Source: DASSJF01 sp035934535
GTDB taxonomy: Bacteria > Sysuimicrobiota > Sysuimicrobiia > Sysuimicrobiales > Segetimicrobiaceae
Reading direction: 5' to 3'
DNA: 64,000 nt
Assembly (NCBI GenBank): GCA_035934535.1
Contig: DASYXS010000097.1
Coordinates: forward strand, 1-64,000
Below the pieces are notes generated by a model that was not told the DNA's origin, ran no database searches, and saw only the letters and a program-made list of their open reading frames with translations. Positions within the stretch are counted from its first letter, which is position 1; each line of letters opens with the position of its first letter. The position numbers were made by a program, and so were the translations under genes. Of the stretch, positions 33,868 to 45,509 are shown one piece after another.

Positions 33868-35264
33868 GGAGTGCCTCCCCCGGCGCTTGCCGCGATGGGC
33901 GCGCCCTCCGCGTGCTGCAGCGTCGCCAGCGCGGATTCATACGTGTATTCCGCGGACGCGGCGGTGACGTCGGCCTGCGCCGCCGTCGTCTGCGCCTGGA
34001 TGACCGCGATGATCGTTCCGACTCCGGCGCGATACTGGCCCTGCGCCACGGCGAGCGCCTGGTCGGCCGCCGCCTTGGCGGCCTGCGTCGCCGTCACGTT
34101 CGCGGCCGCCTGGACCGCCGCGAGGTAGGCCTGGTACGCGTCCTGGCGAATCGCGAGAATCTGGGAGGCGAGCGACGCCTGCGCGCTCTTCAGGGTCGCC
34201 TGCGCGCTCGCGATCTCCGCGTGGCCCCGGCCGGCGTCGAAGAGCGGCAGGCTGATCGTGCCGGTCAGACCGTACGACGAGGTGTTGTTGAGCGCCGGCG
34301 CGGTGCTGTACGGCGTGTAGCCCGCGCCGAGCCCGATGTTGACTTGGGGACCGGCGTTCACGTACGCGGTGTCGAGTCCGGCCTGGGCGGACTGCACCGC
34401 CGCGTTCGCCTTCGCGATCTCCGGCCGGTTCGCGAGCGCCGCGGCGATGACCTGATCCGACGGCACGGCCACTTGGGGCGCCGGCGCCGCGGGGCTCGAC
34501 ACCTCGAGCGGCGTCGTGGTGTCGATGCCCATCGTGCTGGCCAGGTTGGCCTTGGCGGTCAGGATCTGCGCGTCCGCGTTGAGCGCCGCGACCTGTGCCT
34601 GGGCGACCTGCGCCTGGGCCTGAATCACGTCGGCCTGCGGCGCCACGCCGGCGCGCACCTGTGCTTCGACCAGCGCCAGCTGCGCCTGCTGCTGCGCCAG
34701 CACCTGCCGGTTCGCGGCCGCGACCCCCTCATTGCCGAGGACCGTGAAAAACTGCGTGGCCGCCTGGAGGGCGAGGTCCTGCTGCGTCTGGCGCAGGGCC
34801 GCCTCGGCCGACGCGACGCCGGCCTGCGCCGATTCGACGAGCGCCTTGGTGCGGCCGTTGTCGAACACCGTGACGGTGCCGGCGACCGTGGCGGTCCCGG
34901 TCGCGGTCGGGCTTCCGAGCGGCGCCGACGCGAAGTTGGCGTTCGATGAGTTGGTCGTGCCGAGCGCGCCATTCCCGTTGAGCGAGACGGTCGGCGCGTA
35001 GCCCGCCCGCGCCAGGAGCAGGCTCTGCTGCGCAGCCTCGAGCGTCTGCTGCGAGGCCGTCACCTGCGGGTTATGAGTCAGCGCCGTCTGCACGGCCTGC
35101 GCCAGGGTGAACGTCTGGACCGTTGCCCCCGGCTGCCCGGTCGACGGCGCGGGCGCCGGCGGAGCCTGCGCGAACGCCGCGTCGGGCCGAGGCGCCACAA
35201 ACGTCGCCGCGCTCAACGACAGCGCGACGACGATCACGGCGACCTGACGGACCAGTCCGCTCAT
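33864..35264 (-). CDS. TolC-type outer membrane efflux protein
   Basis: The 466-residue protein has a signal peptide (VAVIVVALSLSAATFVAP) and a Pro-rich linker. Two OEP repeats follow, each beginning like FTLAQAVQTALTHNPQV and ANRPEIAKANAAVQSAQAGLDTAYVNAGPQVNIGLGAGY. The Ala/Gln-rich helices form the alpha-barrel and the Gly/Asn-rich segments the outer-membrane barrel. It implies a diderm envelope. The start overlaps the histidine kinase stop as ATGA, and the stop overlaps the fusion-protein start. Confidence 0.92.
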   Translation of the reverse strand: MSGLVRQVAVIVVALSLSAATFVAPRPDAAFAQAPPAPAPSTGQPGATVQTFTLAQAVQTALTHNPQVTASQQTLEAAQQSLLLARAGYAPTVSLNGNGALGTTNSSNANFASAPLGSPTATGTATVAGTVTVFDNGRTKALVESAQAGVASAEAALRQTQQDLALQAATQFFTVLGNEGVAAANRQVLAQQQAQLALVEAQVRAGVAPQADVIQAQAQVAQAQVAALNADAQILTAKANLASTMGIDTTTPLEVSSPAAPAPQVAVPSDQVIAAALANRPEIAKANAAVQSAQAGLDTAYVNAGPQVNIGLGAGYTPYSTAPALNNTSSYGLTGTISLPLFDAGRGHAEIASAQATLKSAQASLASQILAIRQDAYQAYLAAVQAAANVTATQAAKAAADQALAVAQGQYRAGVGTIIAVIQAQTTAAQADVTAASAEYTYESALATLQHAEGAPIAASAGGGTP

Positions 35265-36436
35265 ACCATCGCCTCCTGAACCTTCGCGGCGTCCTGCCGC
35301 CGGGGGAACGTGACCGTGAACGTGCTGCCCCGGCCGGCGGCGCTCTCGACGGCTACGCGGCCGCCGTGCGCCTCGACGAGCGACTTGACGATGGCGAGCC
35401 CGAGTCCGGTCCCGCCGCTGCTCCGCGCGCGGGACTGGTCCGCGCGGTAGAAGTGCCGGAAGATGTGCGGCAGGTCCGCCGCGTCGATCCCGACGCCCGT
35501 ATCCGAGACGGCCAGCCGCACCCCGTCCGCGTCGTCCGCGGCCATCGTCACGTGAACGGTGCCGCCCGCCGGCGTGAACCGCACGGCGTTCTCGACGAGG
35601 TTCTGCACGATCTGGCGGAGGCGGTCCGGGTCCGCGTCGATCCGCGGCAGCCCGCGGGGGACGTCGACGCGCAGCACGACGCCGCGCTCCTCCGCGAGCG
35701 GCGCCAGGGCTTCGAGCGTCTCCCGCACGACGGGCCCGGCGTCGATCGCCTGGAAGTTGAGCCGCAGCTGCCCCGCCTGCGCCAGCGAGAGATCGCGCAG
35801 GTCGGTGATTAGGCGCGCGAGCAGCAGCGACTGGCTGTGCAGCGTGGCGATCCGCTCCGGCGTCGCTTCCAGCACCCGGTCCAGCATGCCTTCGAGGGTG
35901 CCCTGAATCACCGAGAGCGGCGTGCGCAGCTCGTGCGCCACCCCGGCGAACAGCCGGCGCCGCTGTTCCTCGTCGGCCGCGAGCCGCTCCGTCATTCTAT
36001 TGAAGGCGCGCGCCAATTCCGTGATCTCGTCCTGTCCCCGGACGGGCACCGGCGGCGGCGTTCCGCCGCGGGCGATCACCCGCGCGGCGGCCGTCAGGTC
36101 GGCGACCGGGCGCACCATCCGGTGCGCGAGCCCGAGCGCCAGCAGCACCCCGAGCAGGGCCGCGACTCCGGTCCCCGCCCAGATGCCGTCGCGAATGCGG
36201 CTTTGGAACAGCAGTTCGCGCGCCCCGAGCGGAGGACGCCGCTGCTCCCGCGGCTCGGGCGGCTGTTGGGGCGCGAGCCGTCCGCCGGGCGCGGTGACCG
36301 CGGGGATTTCGCGCCGCTCGACGTACTGCCGGAACGTCCGCCGGGCCTGGTAGCTGGCGAACGTCGCCGAGAACACGGTCGTCAGCACGGCGATCCCGAT
36401 GAACGCGACGCTGAGTCGCGTTCTCAGGCTACGCAT
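35261..36436 (-). CDS. Sensor histidine kinase
   Basis: The 391-residue kinase has span 1 at 8-28, a short periplasmic loop of about 55 residues rich in Pro and Arg, and span 2 at 84-104. A HAMP domain (MVRPVADLTAAARVIARGG) precedes HELRTPLSV with phospho-acceptor His168. N-box QNLVENAVRFTP, G1 DTGVGID, F-box HFYRADQSRAR and G2 GTGLGLAIVK complete it. It senses an envelope signal and phosphorylates the response regulator encoded just upstream. It overlaps both neighbours. The loop is too small for a separate sensory domain, like many antibiotic or metal sensors. Confidence 0.95.
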   Translation of the reverse strand: MRSLRTRLSVAFIGIAVLTTVFSATFASYQARRTFRQYVERREIPAVTAPGGRLAPQQPPEPREQRRPPLGARELLFQSRIRDGIWAGTGVAALLGVLLALGLAHRMVRPVADLTAAARVIARGGTPPPVPVRGQDEITELARAFNRMTERLAADEEQRRRLFAGVAHELRTPLSVIQGTLEGMLDRVLEATPERIATLHSQSLLLARLITDLRDLSLAQAGQLRLNFQAIDAGPVVRETLEALAPLAEERGVVLRVDVPRGLPRIDADPDRLRQIVQNLVENAVRFTPAGGTVHVTMAADDADGVRLAVSDTGVGIDAADLPHIFRHFYRADQSRARSSGGTGLGLAIVKSLVEAHGGRVAVESAAGRGSTFTVTFPRRQDAAKVQEAMV

Positions 36437-37172
36437 GCGCGGCCTGCTGGCGCCGATCGTCCTCCGGACGCTGGAACTTGTAGCCGACCCCGTACACGGT
36501 GAGGATAAACCGCGGGTTGCGCGGGTCGTGCTCGATCTTGCTTCGGAGGTTCTTGATGTGCGCGTCCACCGTGCGCTCGTAGCCCTCGAAGGCGTGGCCG
36601 TGCACGCGGTCGATCAGCTGCATGCGCGTGAACACCTGGTTCGGATGGCTCGCCAGCGTCTCGAGCATTCGGAACTCGGTGGGCGTGAGGTCGACCGGCC
36701 GTCCGGCCAGGGTGACCTGATGGCCGCGCAGATCGATGATCATCTCCCCGAGGCGGAGGACCTCGGGGGTCTCCTGGCTGCCCCTTCGAAGCACGGCGCG
36801 CACGCGCGCCACGACCTCGCGGGGACTGAACGGCTTGGTGATGTAGTCGTCGGCGCCCAGTTCCAGGCCGAGCAGTTTGTCCGACTCTTCGTCCCGCGCC
36901 GTCAGCATGATGATCGGTGTGCGGGCGCGCTCGCGGATCCGCCGGCAGACCTCGCGGCCGTCGAGCTTCGGCAGCATGAGGTCCAGGATCACGATGTCCG
37001 GGCGCACGCGCTCGTGCTCTTTGAGCGCGGCCTCCCCGTCGGCGGCCACCGCCACGCCGAAGCCCTCGCGCTCAAGGTAGGTCCGCAGGAGCTCGACGAT
37101 CTGCGGCTCGTCATCGACGACCAGCACGGTCGGCACGGCCTTCAGTCCCCTCGCATTGGCGGCGGCGCTCAT
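36429..37172 (-). CDS. OmpR/PhoB-family response regulator
   Basis: The 247-residue regulator has a receiver domain with VVDDEP at 18-23, phospho-acceptor Asp64 (ILDLMLP), the switch Thr in MLTARDEE and the Lys in YITKPFSPRE. A winged-helix DNA-binding domain with LTPTEFRMLETLASHPNQVFTRMQLIDRV and VDAHIKNLRSKIE follows. The ATG at 37172 overlaps the SHOCT-gene stop as ATGA. It likely controls its own operon: three TGTGAA repeats lie upstream of the first gene. Confidence 0.95.
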   Translation of the reverse strand: MSAAANARGLKAVPTVLVVDDEPQIVELLRTYLEREGFGVAVAADGEAALKEHERVRPDIVILDLMLPKLDGREVCRRIRERARTPIIMLTARDEESDKLLGLELGADDYITKPFSPREVVARVRAVLRRGSQETPEVLRLGEMIIDLRGHQVTLAGRPVDLTPTEFRMLETLASHPNQVFTRMQLIDRVHGHAFEGYERTVDAHIKNLRSKIEHDPRNPRFILTVYGVGYKFQRPEDDRRQQAAHA

Positions 37173-37699
37173 GACAGGGCCGCCAGCCGCTTCCGATATT
37201 CTTCCTCGTTGATCTCGCCGCGCGCAAACCGCTCCCGGACGACCTGGACGGCGCCGTCCGGACGGCCCCACAGCGACCGGAGCGTGATGACCTTCCACGC
37301 GATCACGAGGAGCGCAGTCACGAGCAGGAATCTCAAGAGGGCCCCGAGCGCGAACACGCCCGCGGCGATGCCGGGGCGCCGGCCGAATCCGCGCCCGCCG
37401 CGATACATCCGTCCGGGACCAAATCCCGGACCGTAACCGGGACCAAACCGGGGCCCGTACCCCGGCATGCCGGGCCCGTAGCCCGGGGTCCCGGGGTTCC
37501 CAGGGGGCCCCGGCGCCGGGGACCCCTGGGCGCCCACCTGGGTGGCCTGCTGGGCCAGTGCGGTCCGACCAGCGGCCGGCCACGATGAAACTAAAGCCGG
37601 AGTAGTTGATATACCGGGCACGGCCCCGCCGCCAAGTACGCCGACGAGCGCCACAACGCCTGCCACCGCCACGAGCGCCGCGAACCGCCGGTTTCGCAT
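37169..37699 (-). CDS. SHOCT-domain membrane protein with Gly/Pro/Tyr-rich region
   Basis: The 176-residue protein has a signal or anchor (FAALVAVAGVVALVGVLGGG) and a low-complexity segment near 68-100 built from repeats like GYGPG and GFGPG. One span (GVFALGALLRFLLVTALLVIAW) follows. A C-terminal SHOCT motif, VVRERFARGEINEEEYRKRLAAL, ends the protein. SHOCT is a short two-helix motif near oligomeric membrane proteins. It is the first gene of the exporter operon, preceded by AGGGAGG. Its outward-facing repeat may sense or scaffold envelope stress for the kinase, which is inference. Confidence 0.85.
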   Translation of the reverse strand: MRNRRFAALVAVAGVVALVGVLGGGAVPGISTTPALVSSWPAAGRTALAQQATQVGAQGSPAPGPPGNPGTPGYGPGMPGYGPRFGPGYGPGFGPGRMYRGGRGFGRRPGIAAGVFALGALLRFLLVTALLVIAWKVITLRSLWGRPDGAVQVVRERFARGEINEEEYRKRLAALS

Positions 37700-37777
37700 C
37701 TGCTGCCTCCCTGGTATTCCCTCTATTGAATGGTCAACTTAGCGAATCTGACGTTCTCACTGTAGCCGGGCCGGATA

Positions 37778-37812
37778 TGTGAATTGTGAAGGTCCCATAG
37801 AATGATTGTGAA
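37778..37812. promoter_or_regulatory. Three direct TGTGAA repeats in the divergent promoter region
   Basis: TGTGAA occurs at 37778-37783, 37785-37790 and 37807-37812, in the 102-base gap between the SHOCT-led operon and hyuB. The last two are spaced 22 bases apart, two turns as used by OmpR-family regulators, and the neighbouring operon encodes such a regulator. The third lies inside hyuB only if the upstream ATG is used. A binding site is a hypothesis. Confidence 0.35.
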
Positions 37813-39585
37813 CCCTGTCCCGGCCGGTCCCGGGCGGCGGCCCTCCCCGGGGGACCGCCCGGCGGCCGCAGCGAACTGTGGGGGCGTGTCGGAAGCCGCC
37901 CACCGCGCCCCGGACCGCATCACCGTCTCCGTCGTCCAGCACCGGCTCACGGCCATCGTCGCCGAGATGGGCGAGGCGATGCTGCGGACCGCGTACTCCC
38001 AGATCCTCAACTCCAGCCGCGACTTCTCGACGGCCCTCTGCGACGCCGAGGGCCGGCTCCTTGCACAGGCGGAGCACGTGCCGATTCACGTCGGCGCCCT
38101 GCCCTGGTCGGTCCGGTCGGTACTCGAGTTCTTCCGCGGCCGGATTCGCGCCGGCGACCTCTACCTCGTGAACGACCCGTACCACGGCGGAAGCCACCTG
38201 CCCGATCTGACCGTCGTCCTGCCCGTCTTCGCGGACGGGCGGCTCGTCTGCTGGGCGATCAACCGCGCCCACCAAAGCGACATCGGCGGCGCGACACACG
38301 GCAGCTATAACGCGGCGGCCACCGAGATCTGGCAGGAAGGCCTGCGGGTCCCCCCGCTCAAGCTGTACGACGCCGGTGTCGAGCGGGACGACGTGCTCGC
38401 GATGGTGGCGACGAACGTCCGCCACTCGCGCGATTTCCTCGGGGACCTCCGCGCGTCGATGGGCTCCGCGCGGCTCGGCGAGCGGCGTCTCCTGCGCCTG
38501 GCCGAAGAGTACGGCACCGAGATGCTGCTCGACGCGGTGCGTGAGGTCCTCGACGGCACGGAGCGGCGGACGCGCGCGTGCATCCGGCCCTGGCGCGACG
38601 GCGTCTACCGGGGCGAGGCCGTCCTCGACGACGACGGCCACGGCGCGACCGACATCGCGGTGCGCGCGACCGTGACGAAGCGCGGCGACGCGCTCACGGT
38701 TGATCTGCGGCGCAGCCACCCCCAGGTCACGGGCTTCGTCAATTCCTCGCTGCCCAACACGATGTCCGCGGTGCACATGGCGGTCGCGTACCTGCTCGAC
38801 GCGGACATCCCGAAGAACGACGGGGCCTTCCGGCCGGTCACCGTGCTGACGGCGGAAGGCACGATCGTCCACCCGCGTCCGCCCGCGCCGGTCACGCTCT
38901 GCACCAACCACTGCGGTCAGGAGATCGCCGAGTCGGTGCTCAAGGCGCTCGCGCCGGCCTGCCCGGACCGCGCCGTCGCCGGATGGGGCCGGCGATTCCG
39001 TATCGCGATTCGCGGCACGGACCCGCGCAGCGGGCGCCCCTTTATCTGGCACATGTTTCACGCGCGCCCCGGCGGAGGCGCGTCGGCGGCGGGGGACGGC
39101 TGGGCCACCGCGGGCGAAGGCCAGGCCGCCGGCGGCCTCAAGTTCGGCAGCGTCGAGGTCACCGAAGTCCGGTTTCCCCTGTTCATGGAACGGCACGAGT
39201 TCCGCGCGGACTCGGCCGGCGACGGACGGTTTCGCGGCGGGGTGGGCGCGCATCTCGTCATGCGCGCCGAGATCGAGGAACCCGCCGTGGCCAACACCGC
39301 GGGCGACGGCGTCCGGCACGCGCCCTACGGGCTGCTCGGCGGCCGGGACGGCGCCGTGCACCGGTACCGGCTGGTCTCGCGCGGCCGGACCCGCATTCTG
39401 CGCACGAAGGAAGTCGGCATTCCCGTCCGGCCCCACGACGTGTTTCTGATCGACTCGTCGGGCGGGGGCGGCTACGGTCCGCCCGCGAAACGCGATCCCG
39501 ATGCCCGGGCCGCCGATCGCGAGAACGGTTTCGTGACGTCGCGCGCGCCCGGGCCGCGCCGGAGACGCCCGGTGAAGGGGCGGCG

Positions 39586-39589
<4 letters not shown>
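37802..39589 (+). CDS. hyuB: Hydantoinase B / oxoprolinase family protein
   Basis: The 595-residue HyuB-type subunit shows VVQHRLTAIVAEMGEAMLRTAYSQILNSSRDFSTALCDAEGRLLAQAEHVPIHVG, then NDPYHGGSHLPD and the C-terminal IDSSGGGGYG. With HyuA it forms an ATP-dependent cyclic-amide hydrolase or an acetophenone- or acetone-carboxylase-type complex. It may start at the GTG at 37886 (VSEAAHRAPDRITV), because the first 28 residues are not family-like. The stop overlaps the hyuA start as GTGA. The Arg-rich tail after GYG is longer than usual. Confidence 0.9.
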
Positions 39590-41753
<2,164 letters not shown>

Positions 41754-41757
<4 letters not shown>

Positions 41758-42620
41758 CCCGTTTCCACCTTCGCCTTCGCAATCGCGGCGATCTTGTCGA
41801 TGAACACCGTCTGGCTGTCGTCCTCTGGGACGTAGCCGAGCTTGTCGCGCGCGTTCGCGATGCTCCAGAACCGGTGGGTGTTCCCGCTGATCCCGTAGAC
41901 GATCAGGAACGGCACCCCGTGCTCGTCGGCGATGTGCTCGGTCTCGACCATGCGGATCGCCTGCTGCACCTGGTCGCGCCGGGAGAGATAGGCGCCGAGC
42001 GCGCGGTGCATCGTCGCGAGGTCGCCCGGGCCGACGTGGTCGATGTCGGTCTCGCGCGGGCCGCCGATGCGCCACTGCACGACCTCGAGGTGCCGGTCGT
42101 CCACCCGGCCGGTCGCGAAGACGAACCCCAGGAGCTCGTACGCGGCCTTGGCCCAGCCGTAGAAATTGTCGGACCGCGGCGGCATCTCCGGGGTCACCAT
42201 CTCCATGCGGTGCTTCCAGATCAGCCGCTCGTAGTAGTCCGCCGCGTGGTTGGAGCTCGCGACGACGACCCGGCGCACGCCCTCTTCCAGCGCCGTCCGG
42301 TAGACGTTGTAGGCGAGGGCGATATTCTGGTGCTCGGCCCAGAACTTCGCATCGCTGGTGTTGTGCCACGCATCGGGGAGGCCGGCGGCGCGGACGAAAC
42401 CGCAGTGGATCACGGCGTCGGCGCCACGGAAGTGCGCGCGGTACCCGTCGCGATCGGGTTTGGTCAGGTCACAAACGACGATCCCGGGAACGGATCTGCC
42501 GTCCCGCGTCGTCGACGAGACGTCGAGCGGCACAAGGTCCCACCGCTCCGCCAGCTCCGGCAGCATCCGCTGCGCGATGTAACCCGCGGCCCCGATCAAC
42601 ACCACCCGGCGCTTCGCCAT
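41754..42620 (-). CDS. NAD-dependent epimerase/dehydratase, uronate dehydrogenase-like
   Basis: The 288-residue extended SDR begins RRVVLIGAAGYIAQRMLPELAERWDLVPLDV with a GxxGxxG-type site. It has VVVASSNHAADYY with the catalytic Ser and FYGWAKAAYE (YxxxK). The VASSNHA segment is typical of uronate dehydrogenases, which oxidise a hexuronate to an aldarolactone. The ATG at 42620 is used because upstream residues are not SDR-like. It lies downstream of the sugar-acid operon on the same strand, supporting hexuronate metabolism. Start is 11 bases after GGAGC-type purines; ribosome-binding site moderate. Confidence 0.85.
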
Positions 42621-42707
42621 GCGAACAGCTCCTTCGTGAGAGGATGCATTGCGGTGGACGCGGCACATTCTTCTCGGCCGCGCGGGCCGAACTCCTCGGG
42701 TGCCCGT

Positions 42708-42739
42708 TCGCGATCATCCCGAGTGCGCGAGGATCGCGA
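42708..42739. promoter_or_regulatory. Imperfect 11-bp inverted repeat, candidate operator
   Basis: TCGCGATCATC (42708-42718) and GAGGATCGCGA (42729-42739) match at ten of eleven positions with a ten-base spacer, giving centres 21 bases (two turns) apart. It lies between the divergent epimerase gene and the micro-peptide genes. A weak promoter (TTGGCG at 42748, AATAGA at 42771, 17-base spacer) follows. A dimeric regulator site is plausible. Confidence 0.4.
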
Positions 42740-42817
42740 TTCTATGGTTGGCGCGGCGCGGAACAGGGAAAATAGACGTTGACCTCCAGTAGCAGCTCCA
42801 CGAGGAGGTGGATGAGT

Positions 42818-42895
42818 ATGCCGCTGTGGCTCGTTGCGTTCTTGTCCGGCGTTGCGTTTACCGTCGTCGTCACTTCGGTGGCCGGCGGCAAGTAG
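42818..42895 (+). CDS. 25-residue hydrophobic micro-protein (copy 1 of 2)
   Basis: A 25-codon gene too short for routine gene calls. AGGAGGTG at 42803-42810 lies nine bases before the ATG at 42818; an earlier in-frame ATG at 42812 is too close to it. The peptide begins MPLWLVAFLSG, runs through a Val/Thr-rich hydrophobic stretch and ends VAGGK. One membrane span with a C-terminal lysine is predicted. Copy 2 at 43039 shares MP-x-WLV, the Leu-x-Gly, a central Thr, and the GGK end. Paralogy with conserved ends, strong ribosome-binding sites and downstream hairpins argue that it is translated. I recognise no described family. Confidence 0.72.
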   Translation: MPLWLVAFLSGVAFTVVVTSVAGGK

Positions 42896-42930
42896 CACGT
42901 AGCGGGCAAACCGAATAGCACGCCAACGGT

Positions 42931-42959
42931 GAGGGGCCGGGGCGCATGCTCGGCCCCTC
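42931..42959 (+). promoter_or_regulatory. Hairpin 1 between the two micro-protein genes
   Basis: GAGGGGCCG (42931-42939) pairs perfectly with CGGCCCCTC (42951-42959) around an eleven-base loop, 36 bases after the first micro-protein stop. No U-run follows, so it is more likely an attenuator, processing site or stability element than a full terminator. Confidence 0.6.
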
Positions 42960-42960
42960 G

Positions 42961-42988
42961 CGCTTATGCGGACGTTTGCGCATAGGCG
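42961..42988 (+). promoter_or_regulatory. Hairpin 2 between the two micro-protein genes
   Basis: CGCTTATGCG (42961-42970) pairs with CGCATAGGCG (42979-42988), ten pairs including one G-U, around an eight-base loop. It follows hairpin 1 by one base. The tandem stems occupy the leader of the second micro-protein gene, 50 bases before its start. Confidence 0.55.
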
Positions 42989-43038
42989 AGCGGGGAAGAA
43001 CAGTTCTGAGCCCGCCACTCTATAGGAGGTGAGCCGCA

Positions 43039-43113
43039 ATGCCAGAATGGCTCGTTTGGGTGCTGGCCGGCATCGTCGTTACCGCCGCGGTCATTAACTC
43101 GGGCGGTAAGTAG
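43039..43113 (+). CDS. 24-residue hydrophobic micro-protein (copy 2 of 2)
   Basis: A 24-codon gene with AGGAGGTGA at 43024-43032, nine bases (from GGAGG) before the ATG. The peptide begins MPEWLVWVLAGIVV and ends INSGGK; the Trp-Leu-Val codons TGGCTCGTT are identical to copy 1. About twelve of 24 aligned residues are identical, and the hydrophobic span is kept. A strong intrinsic terminator follows 23 bases after the stop. Likely a membrane-inserted regulator or subunit of a membrane complex, but no function is known to me. It faces the sugar-acid operon's last gene. Confidence 0.74.
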   Translation: MPEWLVWVLAGIVVTAAVINSGGK

Positions 43114-43136
43114 CCGGATATAACAGCCTGTACGGA

Positions 43137-43174
43137 GGGGAGCCAGGTCACAACGACTGGCTCCTCGTCTTTTT
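43137..43174 (+). terminator. Intrinsic terminator after the micro-protein genes
   Basis: GGGGAGCCAG (43137-43146) pairs with CTGGCTCCTC (43157-43166), ten pairs with one G-U, around a ten-base loop, and TCTTTTT ends at 43174. It is the best rho-independent terminator in the window and shows that the plus-strand micro-genes are transcribed as a defined unit. Confidence 0.85.
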
Positions 43175-43176
43175 GG

Positions 43177-43994
43177 CTACACGCCGCTGAACACGCTGAA
43201 CCCGCCGTCGACGGGCACGACCACGCCGTTGACGAACCGGCTGCCCGGCCCGCACAGCCAGAGCACCGTCCCGATGAGGTCGTCCGGCTCGCCGAACCGG
43301 CCGGCCGGCGTGTGCTCGATGATCCGGCTGCCCCGCGGAGTGAGGCTTCCGTCCTCGTTGGTGAGCAGCCGCCGGTTCTGATCACCGATAAAGAAGCCCG
43401 GCGCGACGGCGTTGACCCTGAGGCCCTCGCCGTGCCTGCGCGCCAGGTCCACCGCGAGCCACCGCGTCAGATTCTCGATCGCGGCCTTGGCCGCCGAATA
43501 CGCCGGCACGCGCGTCAGCACGCGCTGGGACGCCATCGACGAGATGTTCACGATGCTCCCCTGCCGCGCCGCGGCCATCGTGGGCCCGAAGACCTGGATC
43601 GGGAGCAGCGTGCCGGTGAGGTTCAGGTCGACCGCGGTGCGCCACGCCTCGACCGGCAGATCGAACACCGACCCGCCGTTTGCCAGCGTCGCCTGCGGCA
43701 GGTTGCCGCCGGCCGCGTTCACCAGAATATCGACGCGCCCCCACCGCCCGACGATCGCGTCCCGCGCGCGCGCGAGCGCCGCCGCGTCGAGCACGTCGGA
43801 TGCGACCGGCATCGCCTCGCCGCCGGACGCGGCGAGCTGCGCCGCCACCGCCTGCGCGCGCTCGAGCCGCCGCCCGAGGATGGCGATCCGCGCGCCGGCC
43901 GCCGCGAGCCCGCGCGCCATCGCGGACCCCAGCGCACCGCTCCCGCCGGTGACGACCGCGACCCGGCCGCGCAGATCGAAGAGCTCCGCGGGCT

Positions 43995-43998
<4 letters not shown>
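43177..43998 (-). CDS. SDR oxidoreductase, D-mannonate/fructuronate reductase-like
   Basis: The 273-residue SDR has TGGSGALGSAMARGLAAAG, NAAGGNLPQAT, the Ser in VNISSMASQ and YSAAKAAIENLTRWLAVDLA. The segment NAVAPGFFIGDQNRRLLTNEDGSLTPRG is characteristic of the SDR-type mannonate oxidoreductases that interconvert fructuronate and mannonate. The ATG at 43998 overlaps the UxaE-type stop as ATGA. It is the last gene of the sugar-acid operon. The product would feed 2-keto-3-deoxygluconate formation, although no mannonate dehydratase is seen here. Confidence 0.87.

Positions 43999-45508
<1,510 letters not shown>

Positions 45509-45509
<1 letters not shown>

Noticed and set aside
42779..42802. TTGACC as a -35 box for the first micro-gene
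   Set aside because: No acceptable -10 lies 16-18 bases on; the expected place is the Shine-Dalgarno itself.
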